Shown: one piece after another, positions 12,422 through 28,736 of the stretch
How positions within the stretch are numbered: the first letter of the stretch is position 1
How the letters are laid out: each line of letters opens with the position of its first letter
Assembly: GCF_000026765.1 (NCBI RefSeq)
Contig: NC_012806.1
Span: 310,001 to 374,000, forward strand
DNA: 64,000 nucleotides
Origin: Mesomycoplasma conjunctivae
GTDB taxonomy: Bacteria; Bacillota_I; Bacilli_A; Mycoplasmatales; Metamycoplasmataceae
Direction of reading: 5' to 3'
The notes under the pieces: model-generated
Told to the model about the DNA's origin: nothing
Database searches by the model: none
Seen by the model: the letters and a program-made list of their open reading frames with translations, nothing else
Program-made: the position numbers and the translations under genes

Positions 12422-13894
12422 ATGGAAAAATTAAATGATCAAGAAAAAGTAAGGTTAAATAAATTTGAGAACTTACAAAATAATAATTTAGCTTTTAGTG
12501 AATCAAAATATTCTCATTCTGATTGAAATGAACTAGAGAGCAAATTTGCTAATCACACTAAAGAAGATCTAGAAAATTTAAATATTAGAGCTGCTTTTGC
12601 AGGCAGAATTATAGCACAGCGTGGCCCTTTTCTAGTTATTCAAAATAATGGTTTGCACATTCAGTTATACATAGATAAGCGATTTTCTCAAAGTGAAAAA
12701 TATCATCTTATTTTTGAAAATCTTGACCTTGGTGACATTATTGAAGCCGAAGGTTATTTGTTTAAAACTAAAACTCAGCAACTTAGCTTACATGTCTCAG
12801 ATTTTCTTTTATTAACAAAATCGCTCAAACCACTTCCTGATCAATACTATGGCTTAAGTGATCAAGAAGAAAAATATCGCAAACGATATTTAGACTTAAT
12901 TGTAAACACAAAAACAAGAGATACTTTTATTAAAAGAAGCAGAATTGTTTCATATATTCGTCATTTTTTTGATAATCAAAATTATTTAGAAGTTGATACT
13001 CCGGTGCTCCAACCTATTTTAGGTGGGGCTTCAGCTCGTCCTTTTATTACTCATTATAATTCATTACACCGTGATTATTATTTAAGAATTGCAACTGAAC
13101 TACCTTTAAAAAAATTGTTAGTTGGTGGTATTGATCGCGTCTATGAGATTGGAAAAATCTTTCGTAATGAAGGTGTAGATACAACACATAATCCTGAATT
13201 TACTAGCATTGAATTTTATCAAGCTTATGCAAATTTAGAAACTATGATGCAACAAACCGAAAATTTATTTCAATTTTTAATTGAAAAAATTAACAATTCA
13301 AACCCAGTTTTAAACTTTGGTGAATATCAAATTGATTTTAGCAAACCTTTTGCGCGCATCAATATGGTTGAAGAAGTCTCCAAAAAAGTAGGTCATAATT
13401 TTTATCAAATTTCCGAAGAACAAGCCAAACAAATAGCGCAAGATCATGACATCAAAGTAGAACCTTTTTATACAAAAGGTCACATTATTAACGAGCTTTT
13501 TGAAAAATATATTGAAGAAGAGTTAATACAGCCGACATTTGTCACTGGTCATCCAATTGAGATTTCTCCTTTGGCTAAAAAAGATCCAAAAAACAACAAT
13601 TTTACTCAACGTGCGGAACTATTTATTGCCAAAAAAGAATTTGCCAATATGTTTAACGAACTCAACGATCCTTTTGATCAGTTAGCACGCTTTGAGTCAC
13701 AAATTAGCGAAAAAAACATGGGAAATGAAGAAGCTAGTGAAATTGATTATGACTTTGTTGAATCACTTTATTATGGCTTGCCACCAGCTGGCGGTTGTGG
13801 AATTGGCATCGATCGTTTAGTGATGTTGTTTACCAATAATGAATCAATTCGTGAGGTTATTTTATACCCGCAACTAAAAACCAAAAAGGAGTAA
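12422..13894 (+). CDS. lysS: Lysyl-tRNA synthetase (class II)
   Basis: A 490-residue class II synthetase charging tRNA-Lys. It has an N-terminal OB-fold anticodon-binding domain (about 50-150), then RYLDLIVN, motif 1 around [18 protein letters not shown], motif 2 [15 protein letters not shown], and motif 3 [12 protein letters not shown] at the end. The upstream -10-like TATAAT ends 13 nt before the ATG, leaving a very short leader that contains AAGGA. The HAD gene follows 13 nt downstream. Confidence 0.96.
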
Positions 13895-13907
13895 ATTAGC
13901 TATAAAA

Positions 13908-14780
13908 ATGAAGAAATTATTTTTTGCTTTTGATCTAGATGGCACAATTTTAAACCGTTACAACGAAATTGAAGACAAGATTATTGAAGCACTAAAGTTA
14001 GCTCGTGCTCAAGGCCATATTTTAGCAATTGCCACAGGTCGAGGTTTGCCAGGCTCATTAGAATTAATTAAAAAATATCCTTATTTTGACTACATCATTG
14101 CCAATAATGGGACACTAATTTATAATGTAAAAGAAAAAACTACAATTGATAAAGGCTCACTTGATGTCCAAACTATCAAACTACTAATTGAAGACTGTAA
14201 AGCAAGCAAATCGATATGTGCAATTAGTAGTTTGTTTAATTTGTATAAGTATGCTCCTGAAGACAACTATCCTTGACTAAAAGAGCAACATATCATGGAT
14301 ATTCATGTTTATAAAAAAATTGAATTCCAAGAGATTGAAAATGTTTTAGCAACTGAAAAAATCAACCAAATCGCCCTTCGCAACTCGGAATCAGAAATTA
14401 AAAAACTTTATCAAAAATGGTCTGACAAACTTGCTGGTATTTATAAAACTACCATCACAAATAAAATTTTTCTTGATGTCAATCCTTTAAGTGTTGATAA
14501 ATATTTTGGCATTAAATTAGTCTTAGATTCACTTAATTTAGATGAGAGTTGCTTAGTTACTTTTGGTGATAGCTCAAATGATTTTTTAATGATTCGCCAC
14601 GCTTACTACGGTTTTGCAATGCCTTATTCCACACCTGATATTGAAGAGGTTGCAACTAAAGTTTTAAAACCAGATTTTGATGTTAATAGCAAGCAAGTTC
14701 AAAATCCAATTGCTAGTCAAGTTAGTCATATTCTTGCAAACATTGCAAACTTTGACAAACTTTATAAAAGCAAAAAATAG
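13908..14780 (+). CDS. HAD-superfamily (Cof-type) phosphatase
   Basis: A 290-residue hydrolase of the Cof/YidA-like subfamily (class IIB cap). HAD motif I is FDLDGTIL at residues 8-15 (nucleophile Asp), motif II lies in IATGRG near residue 44, and the C-terminal part has FGDSSNDFLMI (motif IV acidic pair) and FAMPYSTPDIEEVA. These enzymes usually dephosphorylate sugar phosphates or nucleotides; the substrate cannot be set from sequence. One TGA near 14275 is Trp. The stop codon is inside the stem of the following terminator. It sits in a tight unit with lysS. Confidence 0.9.
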
Positions 14781-14809
14781 CTATCAAAATATAGCTATTT
14801 TTTGCTTTT
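14766..14809 (+). terminator. Terminator after HAD phosphatase
   Basis: A perfect 19-bp inverted repeat (arms 14766-14784 and 14791-14809) with a 6-nt loop. The TAG stop codon of the phosphatase lies inside the left arm. Confidence 0.85.
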
Positions 14810-14833
14810 GAATAAAAAAAATTAAAATTGTGA

Positions 14834-14839
14834 TAGAAT
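14834..14839 (+). promoter_or_regulatory. Probable -10 box of efp
   Basis: TAGAAT preceded by TGA (a TGnT-like context), 28 nt before the efp ATG and after a strong terminator. The implied leader contains AAAAAGGAG. Confidence 0.4.
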
Positions 14840-14867
14840 AAAATAAAACAATTAAAAAGGAGAAATT

Positions 14868-15428
14868 ATGATAAATGTTAACGAATTTCGCCCTGGGATT
14901 ACCTTCAAAGATGAAGGGGATATTTTTGTTGTTCTTGAATCACAACACTCAAAACAAGGTCGTGGACAAGCTAATGTGAAAGCAAAAGTAAAAAATCTAA
15001 AAACAGGAGCAATTATTGTCAAAACATACTCAGGAGGAGAACGGGTAGAAAAAGCTCACATTGAAAAAGTTTCAATGTCATACCTCTACAACGACGGTGA
15101 TGCAATTGTTTTAATGAATGATGAAACTTTTGAACAAATTAGTATCGAAGTCTCCAAAGTTGAGTGAGAAATTAAATTTTTGGTCGATGGTGCAAAAGTT
15201 AAAGTTCGCAAATATGGTGAGGAAATTTTAGATATTGAACTTGCCCCAAAAGTTGAACTTTTAGTAACACAAGCTTTTGATGCTGTAAAAGGAAATACTT
15301 CATCAAATCCAACCAAAAAAATTACCCTCGAAACTGGTTATGAAATTGATGCACCTTTATTTATAAAAGAAGGTGAAAAAATTGTTGTCTCTACCGAAAC
15401 AGGTAAATATGTTTCACGCGGTAATTAA
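14868..15428 (+). CDS. efp: Elongation factor P
   Basis: A 186-residue EF-P that relieves ribosome stalling at polyproline. All three domains are present: the N-terminal KOW-like domain (about 1-65), the OB-fold II, and the OB-fold III ending GYEIDAPLFIKEGEKI. A TGA at 15165 is Trp in the SKVEWEIKF linker. The domain I loop tip reads SKQGRGQA, with Arg at position 32 where many bacteria have Lys. It lies between a terminator and tkt, with AAAAAGGAG as the ribosome site. Confidence 0.95.
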
Positions 15429-15478
15429 TTACTAAAATCAATAAAAAAGCTATAAATTTATACACAAAAGGAGTTATT

Positions 15479-17320
15479 ATGTCAATTGAAACACTAGCAA
15501 TCAACACTCTTAAATTAAATGGTGTTGCCGCTGTTAATAAAGCAAATTCTGGTCACCCAGGAGTTGTAATTAGTGCTGCTAAAATAGTTTATACTCTCTT
15601 CAGAGACCACATGAATTATGATCCTAGTGATCCAAAGTGAATTAATCGTGATCGTTTTGTGCTCTCAGCAGGTCATGGATCTGCACTTTTGTACTCACTT
15701 TACTATTCATTAGGAATGCTCACTCGTGAGGATTTACTAAATTTTAGACAACTGGGTTCTAAAACTCCAGGGCATCCAGAATTTGGTCACACAGTTGGGG
15801 TAGAATCAACAACTGGGCCTCTAGGTCAAGGAATTGCAATTGCTGCTGGTTTGGCAACAGCACAAGCTCATTTGCAATCTAAATTTAAAGAAATTGATCA
15901 CTATACATATGTTCTTTGTGGTGATGGTGATCTCCAAGAAGGCATTTCTTATGAGGCACTCTCCTTTGTTGGACAAAACAAGTTAAATAAATTTATTGTT
16001 TTATATGATAGCAATGATATTCAATTAGACTCACCAGTTTCACTTGTTTTTAAAGAAGATCTTAAAAAACGTGTTGAATCACAAGGGTTTAACTACTTTA
16101 TTGTTAAAAATGAAGTTGACTTAATCTCAGCCGCTATCACTCATGCTAAAACCCTTGATAAACCAAGCTTTATCGAAGTAAAAACTATCATTGGCGAAGA
16201 CACACCAGGCGCTAATACCAGTGATGTTCATGGTATGCCATTAGGCAAAGATATCGAAATTTTCAAAGCAAATATTAATTGAAATCATGACGATTTTTAC
16301 TTAGATGCCCAAGTTGTTGAACACTATAAAAACACTTTAGTGGCTCGTAGTCTTGCTAAAAAAGCTAAATTTAGCATTTCTGAGGAATTAGCTGTCTACT
16401 TAGAAAAAGCGCACAAACCAATTACTATTGATTTAAACATTGCTAAAAATTTAGCAACTAGAGCTTCATCAGGTGAGATTATTAAATATCTTAATAAAAA
16501 TTTAGAGCACTGAATTGGTGGCTCAGCCGATCTAAGTGTTTCTACAAAAGTTGCCGGTGCCGATGGTATTTTTAGTCCACAAAACTACCAAGGTCGTAAT
16601 TTAATGTTTGGTGTGCGTGAGTTTGCAATGGCGGCCATTGCCAACGGTATTGCCCTCCACTCTGTGCTAAAACCTTTTGTTTCTACCTTCTTTGTTTTTA
16701 GTGACTATTTAAAACCAGCTCTAAGACTATCTGCGCTTATGAAACTGCCAGTTACATACATTTTTACTCATGACTCTCTCTTAGTTGGTGAAGATGGCCC
16801 AACTCATGAACCAATTGAGCAGCTTGCAATGATTAGAAGTATTCCAAATGTGCATCTAATGCGGCCAGCTGACGAAATTGAAATGAAATCAGCATACGAA
16901 ATTGCACTCAATTCTACAGATAAACCAAGTGTCATTGTTGCAAGTAGACAAAATATTGTCTCACAAGAGAACACAGATGGCCTCGAATTTAAAAAAGGTG
17001 CCTACTTACTACGTAAATCCGAATCTCAATTTGCCATTATTTCAACTGGAAGCGAGCTTGAATTGGCAAGACAAATTGCCCAAAAATTTGATTTAAATCT
17101 TATATCTTTATCACATTGAAGCACAAAGCCGATCTGAGATGCAGATAAAGCAATTTCAATTGAATTAGCTTCTACTTTTGGTTGACAAAAACATGCTAAA
17201 TATAACTTTGGTTACGATGATTTTGGCTTTTCGGCCCCTGCTGAAAAAATTTTAGAACATATCGGATTTACCTTTGAAAATATTAGCAAAGAAGTTGCAA
17301 AAATTATCCAAGCTGATTAG
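15479..17320 (+). CDS. tkt: Transketolase
   Basis: A 613-residue thiamine-diphosphate enzyme of the non-oxidative pentose phosphate pathway. The N-terminal part has [12 protein letters not shown], the ThDP motif CGDGDLQEG, and SEVHG-like DVHGMPLG. The middle domain has [21 protein letters not shown] (written here for location at about residues 438-458) and the C-terminal domain STGSELELA. Several Trp codons are TGA. The start ATG has AAAAGGAG 6 nt upstream. In a mycoplasma with a reduced pathway it links ribose-phosphate supply with glycolysis. It has a perfect terminator. Confidence 0.95.
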
Positions 17321-17342
17321 TTTATAAAAATAATAATATTCA

Positions 17343-17376
17343 TTTTAAAAAACACCAATTTTGGTGTTTTTTAAAA
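17343..17376 (+). terminator. Terminator after tkt
   Basis: A perfect 16-bp stem (arms 17343-17358 and 17361-17376) with a minimal loop, ending in a T-run. Confidence 0.85.
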
Positions 17377-17890
17377 TTAAACTAATATGTGTAGACAAAC
17401 TTTTAAAATACTATAAATTAGAAGACTTTATAGCTTTATTATCTAATAAAAAGGATTCAAAAGAGAACAACTTTGAGACTAACTAAATATTGATAAGATG
17501 CTATGAAGTTTTTCCAACCCTAATTTTTAAATAAGACTAAAAGCATATAAATTTATAGCAATTAAGCTAAAAATAATTAAGTTTAGAGATAATGATCTAC
17601 TTATTCTTTTTAAGCTAATAGGTATTGCATGATTAAAAGAGATTTTATTAATCATTTTATTCAAATATATTATATAATTTAGATAAGGTAAAAAATAAAC
17701 CAATCTAATTCACTTTAAAAAGTGTATAAATTTAAAGAATTTTTTGCTAATTTAGCTATCTTAGAATTATTAAGTTGGAAATCTAAATTAGATTTTTTCC
17801 TATTTATATGATTTTTTATTTTAATTTTAATAAAATTTTCATATAATTATAATGAAAATTAAAACTAAAGAAGGTTTTTACAAAAACGAC
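17377..17890. other. Non-coding spacer before the P97-like gene
   Basis: About 510 bases with no credible reading frame. It holds a short inverted repeat GGAAATCTAA/TTAGATTT-TTCC at 17777-17800, a 14-nt palindrome CACTTTAAAAAGTG at about 17711-17724, and the TATAAT of the next gene at 17842-17847. No RNA gene is recognisable. Confidence 0.5.
17842..17847 (+). promoter_or_regulatory. -10 box of the P97-like gene
   Basis: A perfect TATAAT. Transcription would start around 17854, which lies downstream of the ATG at 17852. The used start codon is therefore more likely ATG 17891, with AAAGAAGG (17867-17874) in the leader. Confidence 0.5.
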
Positions 17891-20800
17891 ATGAAAAATA
17901 AAAAAACATTAATAATTGGTTCAGCAATTTCAATTGCAGCAATTACTACTTTTGGTTTAGTAGTAGGTTTTGCCTCAAGAGCTGGATATAACGGAAGTGA
18001 TCCAAGACAAGGTGTAAAAGACGAATTAGCAAAAGTAAGCTCAGTAGCTTTTAAATCTGACTTTGCACCAATAACTAGTGACTACAACAATTTAAAAACT
18101 CGTATTTATGACGAACAAGGAAAAATAAAAGAATCTATCAACTTAGATGATATTTTTGATTTTTTTACAACAAATGGTAGTCAACAATCAGTTTATAATA
18201 CACCGCAAAAATATAGATTAGTTATTGAAGAACTAAAAAGTGATGATGAAAAACAACGTTTTGAGCTAAGATTCCATTTCGAAGAAAAACTTGAAAATGG
18301 TAAAATAGCAAAATCGGAAACTATTTTTACCTATTTAAATCCAATTGATAATGTTAGAAGTGCTCTTACTAGTTTTGCTCACATAGTAAAACAAAATTTT
18401 TCTAATTTAAAATTACTTGAAAGCACAGAAGATACTTCTACATCAATTTCACTTCGTCCATTAAAATTAACTCTTGAAAAAGATTTTTTAGATAGTATTA
18501 ATAAACTACAAACTTCACAACAAGTAGCTAGTGCTATTGGTAGATATTTTGATATTTCAAAAGTAAAAAATAAAATTACTGCTCAAACACTAGGTTACAA
18601 AATTCATGAAAATACAGATCCATTCCAATTTGAATTTATTAAAAATCCAAGTGATGATTCACAATGAATTAGCAAGGCTAATGATCAACAAGGAAGCTTG
18701 CGTCTTTTTGTAAAAACAAGTTTTAACCAAGAAGCTAAAAAAGATCTTCAAAATTACCAAGGAAAAGATGAATCCTATATTGATGTTATTACAATTTCCA
18801 ACGATGGTAAATCCTTCTTTGCTGATCCAAGACAAATCATTGATCAAATTGATATTAACCCACTTGATCACTTTGACTATTATCACAAAGGTTTAACAAG
18901 TCAAACAATTACTACTAATTCAACTAAACCAGACACTGAAACTGATGCTTCATTTGTTGATGCAGCTGGTGCAAATGATTTAGGAAAAATTGATTTATTT
19001 GATTATAACGCTACTGAATATTTTACTAAATTACAGAGCTTTGATATGAACGATGCTAATGCTTTTATAGCTTCAGCTCTAACAAATCGCCTCAGATATA
19101 CTTTTGGTCAATTAAGTAAATATGAAAGTCAAATTACAAATAGTTTAAGATATCAATTTTTACCTTCTCAAGCTCGTATTAGATATAATCAAACAAACCA
19201 AAGATTATATATTGAAATTCCAGTACGAATTTCTTTATTAGAATCTGTTTATGGTGGTAACTCACAAAAAGTTCTTACTAGCAAAGTAGTAAAATTCAAA
19301 TTAGAAAACTTTAAAAATAAAATTGATTTAGAAGCACTAGAGAATACAGAAATTAGTGATCCAAAAAAAATTCACGATTACAAAGACACAGGAAGACCTA
19401 TTCGTGCAACTCGTGGTGAATTAATTGCTTTAGTTAAAGAGAAAAAATTCAAAGAAGTTGAAAATTTATTAAACACTAATTATATTTTTAATAAAACTTA
19501 TTCTTTTAGATTAGCCAATATTGAAAATGATAATGCTTCTGGTCTAATTGTTCCACCAACACTTGAAGAAATTAAAAAAGCTAAATTTTATCCTAATAAA
19601 TCATCTCGATTTGTAAATCAAAATGTCTTTATTTCTACAAGTGATGTCTTTAATTCTAGAAGAGAACCTAATGATACTTTAGGTCCAATTGCTGCATTTT
19701 ATCGTTCACTATATGTTCAAGGTCCAGAGGCAGTTGCTCGTGGTCTTTATGAATTAGCACACCAAGCTGGTGTAGAATTTACTACAGCTTATGATCCTAA
19801 TTTTTCTGGAGCTAACTTTAGTGATCTTAAAAATATTAGATTTAAAAAACCAATTGCAATATTTAGTATCAACAACGATTTAGGATTTAACGATTTTGCA
19901 AAATCATCAGTGTTATATATTCCTTTCTCATTAAGTGAGACTGAACTTCATCAAGAAGCACAGAAATTAGCACAATCTAATTTAGCAGCTAATAATTTTA
20001 CCAATTATAGTACTGAAGAATTTGATGATAAAGTTACATACAATGATTTTGTTTTAAGTGTTAGAAATAGCCAATTCACTAAATTGCGTAAACAATTAGT
20101 TAAAACCTATGTAAACACTCGAACAGCTGAAAACCGTAATGCTGATTATGCTGATGGTGACATTGATTCAACTAGTCCAACTATTGCATTAACTGAAATG
20201 GAAAATCTTCAAGACCTACTTGTTGCCTTCTATTTACAAGCAGCTTACCATGATGGTTGGTCAACTTATACTCCAAATGGATCACAATATCGAGTTAATT
20301 TCGAACTTGCAAACACTGAAGAAGAATTAGCAGATGAGACAAAACCACTTAAAATTCGTTTTGCATATCAATTTGGATTTTTAGATCAAAATAATGAATT
20401 GCAATATGTTAGCTCAAATGATAAACAATTAACAACAATTGATAATTTCTTCTTATTATCAAAAGAAAATAGAGCAAAACGTGATGAAACTCGAAGACTT
20501 GATAATATTATCCTTGGAGTTCCAGCTTCGCTAAAAACATATGAACTAGATAAAGATCAATATGATGCTATTAAGGTAATGCAAAAAGACAGTGTAAAAT
20601 TTGAAGAATTATCTCAATATATTGGAAGCGATTTAGCTAACTATTTACAAGCAATTGACAAGGATTTAAAAATTGAAACTGCTGATGTTATCAACAATAA
20701 AGTAGGAACAACTAGCATTATTTTCCGTTTAAAATCTGGAGAGAACAATCAATCAAGACTATTATTAGAAATTAGAGTAGTATTAAAACCAACTGTTGAA

Positions 20801-20950
20801 ATCAATTTCCAAGATGCACCTGAAGCTCAAGGAAGAGCTAACATTACTCTTAATAGTGGAGTTAGACGCTCAACACCAGTTGCAGCACCTGCTCCTAGCA
20901 CAACTACAACAACTACCCCTGGCGCAACTCAAACACCAGCTTCAAACTAA
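17891..20950 (+). CDS. P97-family cilium adhesin-like surface protein
   Basis: About 1019 residues from ATG 17891 (13 more if ATG 17852 is used; I prefer 17891 because the TATAAT is too close to 17852). One membrane anchor lies near residues 6-28 (ending FGLVVGFASRAGY). The next 150 residues resemble the N-terminus of M. hyopneumoniae P97, for example KVSSVAFKSDF, the FDFFTTNGSQ block and the FELRFHFEEKL strand. The C-terminus ends in a Pro/Thr/Ala-rich tail after LLLEIRVVLKPTVEINF. The heparin- and cilium-binding repeats R1 and R2 of P97 are absent. One TGA (18664) is Trp. The P102-like gene follows 32 nt later, the same order as P97-P102. The adhesin role is inferred. Confidence 0.8.
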
Positions 20951-20982
20951 TCAAATATCAATTTAACTAAAAGGAACTTAAT

Positions 20983-24723
<3,741 letters not shown>

Positions 24724-24738
24724 CTTAATTCTTTAGTG

Positions 24739-24768
24739 AAAAAACAACAATTATTTGTTGTTTTTTTC
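24739..24768 (+). terminator. Terminator after the P97/P102-like pair
   Basis: A 12-bp stem (AAAAAACAACAA / TTGTTGTTTTTT) with a 4-nt loop and a T-run, 15 nt after the stop codon. Confidence 0.75.
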
Positions 24769-24878
24769 TTTTAAAAATAATAAAAAAATAAGTTTTTAGT
24801 TAAAAAAGTAGTAATTTTTTCCCAAAAAATAAATTTATAGCTAACATTTAGCAAATATTAAAAAATGGGTGGAAAATT

Positions 24879-26093
24879 ATGAAATGAATAAAAATTTTAG
24901 TGCTTACTACTACAAGCTTGTTATTCTTAACTAGTTGTATTGAAATTGATTATCACAGAAATGAAAATGTTTACCAACAAGAAACTAAAGATACTACAAC
25001 CAATTCTTTAATTGTAAGTAATCAAAAAGCAAGATTTGCAAGTGTAGTTGAAGGTCAAGTTGGCAATCAAGTTCTTACTGCAAATTATCTCAATCTTGCC
25101 AGTTCTACTCCTATAGATTGATCGAAACTTGGTCAACACGATGTAGATTACCAAGGTTTTGAGAAAGTTGCAACAAACTTTTTCAATATAGTTAAAATTA
25201 AAAATCAAGAAGGTCTTAATAATTCAGTAATTAATAAATTTTTAAAATTAAAAGATATTGATTTTGTCTTTAGTTTTGAACGACCGCAAATCAATAATTC
25301 AAATTCAGAATTTGATTTTCCAGCAGAAGATAACAATTTTGAAAATCAAGTTGATTTGGATGTAAGCAAGCTTAAAAAATTTGAGCAAGCTTTTGCAAAA
25401 AATGAGTTAGAAATCATGAAAGCAAATAATCCTGACTTATTTTTTAGTCAAAGAGAAAATTTTTTATTTTTTGAACAATTGCTCATTGATAAACAACAAG
25501 AGTGAAACCCAAATTTAAAAACTTTGTTTGCTAATAATCTTTTTAACAATCATCTTGTATTAATTAGTAAAACTCAAAAATTAATTCAAAAAATTATTTT
25601 AGAAATTATAGAAGTTGAAAACTTTAGCAAACTAGTCATAAATGAAATTATTGATAAACTAAACAAAGAAAAAGTAGCAAAAGAGGCGAAAAAAAACAAG
25701 GCAAACAAAGATAATCCAGACTTATCTAATAGTCACAAAACTAGTAACCAAGAAGAAAAAGAAGAGGAAATGATTACCAAACAAGAGCTCAAAATTTTAG
25801 AAGATTTTAAGACAAATATTCAAAATTTAAATCAAGATATTGCTAATTTTCTAGATCCAGCAGTTCACTTTAGTATTAGTAAAAAATATGTTTTCTTAAA
25901 TGATGAATCTATATTGGTCAATAACCAACTATTTTATAAACAAATTATTAATTACTATAATCAATATCTCAGAAAATATGTTACCTATTTTCAAATTAGA
26001 AATCCTTTTAATTTACTAACACAGGCAAAACAAGAACTTATTGATAAATATTTCTACCCTTTAATAGATAATGAAAAAATTTTAATTAATTAA
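24879..26093 (+). CDS. Predicted lipoprotein, unknown function
   Basis: A 404-residue protein with a short signal peptide and lipobox LTSC (Cys about residue 21). It starts MKWIKILVLTTTSLLFL, with the Trp as TGA. The middle is rich in Asn/Lys/Glu, including a very charged stretch around residues 265-295 that may be coiled coil. I do not recognise the family. It follows the P97/P102-like unit after a terminator and has its own weak TGGAAA ribosome site. The location suggests a surface protein; nothing more can be said. Confidence 0.75.
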
Positions 26094-26111
26094 AAAAATA
26101 ATTTACTAGTA

Positions 26112-26138
26112 AATAAAAGCTTAAAATGCTTTTTATTA
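26112..26138 (+). terminator. Probable terminator after lipoprotein
   Basis: An imperfect stem (AATAAAAGC / GCTTTTTATT, one bulged T) with a T-rich tail, 20 nt after the stop. Confidence 0.55.
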
Positions 26139-26188
26139 TTGCTTATTGTGTTATTATTTAAATAAAACAGAAACAAAGGAGAGAAATT

Positions 26189-27769
26189 ATGGCGACAATT
26201 CAAAGTGATAAAGCTAAAAATAAAAATAAAATTTCTTTCTTTGGTGCGCTTCTCATTGTTTTTGGAGCTTTGATAGGTGCAGGAATTTTCTTTAAATCTA
26301 AATCTGTTCTTGAAGGCTCAGGTTTTAATTTAGCACTTGCAATTGCAAGTTGGATTGTTGCTTGCATCTCAATAATTGCAATGTCTTTTAGCTTGATAGA
26401 AATTGCATCAGTATCAAGCAAGTCAAATTTATCATTAATTATTTGAAATAAAATATTTAATTCTAAATTTGTTTATCAATTATCCAAGAGTTTTATTATT
26501 TATGCTTATTTACCTTTTACATATTTTGTAATGCCCGTTTATTTTATGCAAATGCTTCAAGATGCTATTGCAGCTTTTAAACTCTCAGAATCAGCTTCAT
26601 GAGGTTTAAATTTTGATTGAATTATAGTGCTTCTTGTTACACTTGTAGTTTTTTACTATTTTTTAGTTGTTGGTCTTAATTCTAAAATAGCTCAAAAGCA
26701 CAATACTGTGATTTTGTTTTTTAAATTTATCCCAATTATCTCTACTGTTATTTTAGGTTTTGTTTTCCTTGCAATGGGAGCTAGTAACCAACTAGCCAGC
26801 CAACCTCAATTTAGCAATATTAGCAATACTATTACACAGGGTGAATCGCTTGCAAAAACTTTGCCTGGAGTTGGTATTTTATTATCTATGGCTGCTATTT
26901 TCTTTACTTATGAAGGTTTTTTTACAGTAGCAGGTCTACAAACTGAGATGAAAAATCCTAAAAAAACACCTTTAGCTATTATGATAGGGATAGCCCTGAC
27001 CACCATTATTTATTTATTAATAGCAATTGCAACTTCAATTGTCGGTGATGGTTCAATTAGCTCTTTTTTACAAATAGCAAAAGATGAACTCAAATGATCA
27101 CAACAAGTCATTCAATGAATTATAGGTACAACTAATTTATTTATAGCAATTAGTATTTTGGGTATTGTCAATGTTTTTACGATGTGAGGGCCACGCGCAA
27201 TTGATGAGTTAATTAAAAATGGAGAACTAAAATTTTTAGAAAAGTGGCATCAGAAATATAATCAAAAGACAGACAAACCGATAGTAGCTAGTTGATTTTT
27301 AGCAATTATTTCTACTGTACTAATCATAATTTTAACTTTAGTAGGAGTTTATGGATATAGCGATAATACCTATAGTTTGTATGGAGAGAGTCTAAATAAT
27401 TTATATGCCTTTGCAGATATTAGTGGAAATTGATCAGCATTGATTACATTTGCTTTAATTGCCGCATCAATTTATGGTGGTATTCAAAATAGAAAAACTA
27501 ATTTAATAACAACACAAAAAATCAAATATTTTAAACCACTTGCTTACTTTTCTGTTATAAGTATTGTAATTATTTTGAGCTCAGCTTTTCTTATTCCAAT
27601 AATAGATCTTTTTTTATTAACTGGAGTTGATCCAAATGTTGAAAATTTTAATTTGATTCTCAAAGTTAGAATAACTAAAATTATTGTTTTAATTCTTTTT
27701 GTTTTTTTACCTTCACTACCAGCATTTTATGAAAAATTTAAGGATAAAAAATTACTATCTATTAGATAG
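26189..27769 (+). CDS. APC-family amino acid permease
   Basis: A 526-residue polytopic protein with about 12 membrane segments. The first helix carries the APC consensus FGALIGAGIFFKS (unwound helix 1 that binds the amino-acid backbone), and the segment FTYEGFFTVAGLQTEMKNPKKTPLA matches helix 6 plus loop of APC transporters, seen here at about residues 246-270. Several TGA codons are Trp. AAAGGAGAG precedes the ATG. It probably imports an amino acid or exchanges amino acids; the substrate is unknown. Confidence 0.88.
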
Positions 27770-27860
27770 AATTACTAAAAGGATATGCAACTATTAATTT
27801 CTAGTTTATGGATGCCAAAAAAGTTATTATTTTTCTAATTTATAAAAACATAAAATAATG

Positions 27861-27866
27861 TATAAT
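27861..27866 (+). promoter_or_regulatory. -10 box giving a nearly leaderless transcript
   Basis: TATAAT ends 10 nt before ATG 27877. The expected start of transcription (about 27873) leaves only a few untranslated bases and no ribosome site. Confidence 0.5.
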
Positions 27867-27876
27867 TTTGAGACAT

Positions 27877-28736
27877 ATGGAAAATAAAACAGAAATTAAA
27901 GTGAGTTTATTGAAAAGACTAACAAATAAAAAAAACTTTACTTTTTCTATTTTTGAAATTGTAATATCTGGTAGTTTTTTAGCAATTTTTTTAGTTTTAT
28001 CATACATAATTAAAACTAGCCTACCGCCAAAATTAAATGTAGCCTTTGAAATTCCATTTTTTATTTTCTTAGGAATTTTACTAGGTTGATTTAAAGGGCC
28101 AATTGTAGCATTATTATTTGATATTGTTAAAACAGCTGCTACTAGTAATGTTTTTCTTTGAACTCCTGAGTATGGAATTGTCCCACCGCTTATTGCACTA
28201 ATAGCTGCTTTTTTTATTAAATTAGTACATTCGCAAGATATTTATTTGTTGATTCCAACAATAATGTTTATTTTGGCAATAATAGCCATTTTTGTTTATT
28301 ATTGAAAATTAGATGATAGTTTAGCAAAAAAAGCTCCAAAAGCATGAGGTAATTTTTTTAACAAAAAAACCACATTGATTTTGATTGGCTCAGTTGCAAC
28401 TTTCATCACAGTTGTTGGTACAATTTTATTTATAATATACAAAAAAACTAATTCCTATAAAATGAAATTAGCTTTTTTAACTTTGATGATATTATCTTTT
28501 ATTTTTATTATTTTTCGTTGATTTTGACATCCTATCGCTTTTATTCGATACTACAATCGCTATCTTAATAGAAGCGGACAAGATCGCATTGTTGAACAAT
28601 ATTTCTTTTACTATTTAAATCCAATAATTCTCAAATCACTAGTTAGTTTACCAATTTATACGGTTTCACTGGTGACATTGATTCCTTTAGTAAATTTTTT
28701 AAACAACAAACATAATTATCAATGAAGACTTGGTTA

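Noticed and set aside
15165..15182. Apparent premature stop splitting efp into two genes
   Set aside because: The stop is TGA, which is Trp here; both parts align to one EF-P. The same applies to nox, rsmE, tilS, tkt, metG, plsX, fakA, the ABC genes and the MIB/MIP genes.
17852..17890. Upstream ATG of the P97-like gene as the true start
   Set aside because: TATAAT ends only 4 nt before it, so the mRNA would probably begin after this ATG; ATG 17891 also places the membrane anchor at a more typical distance.
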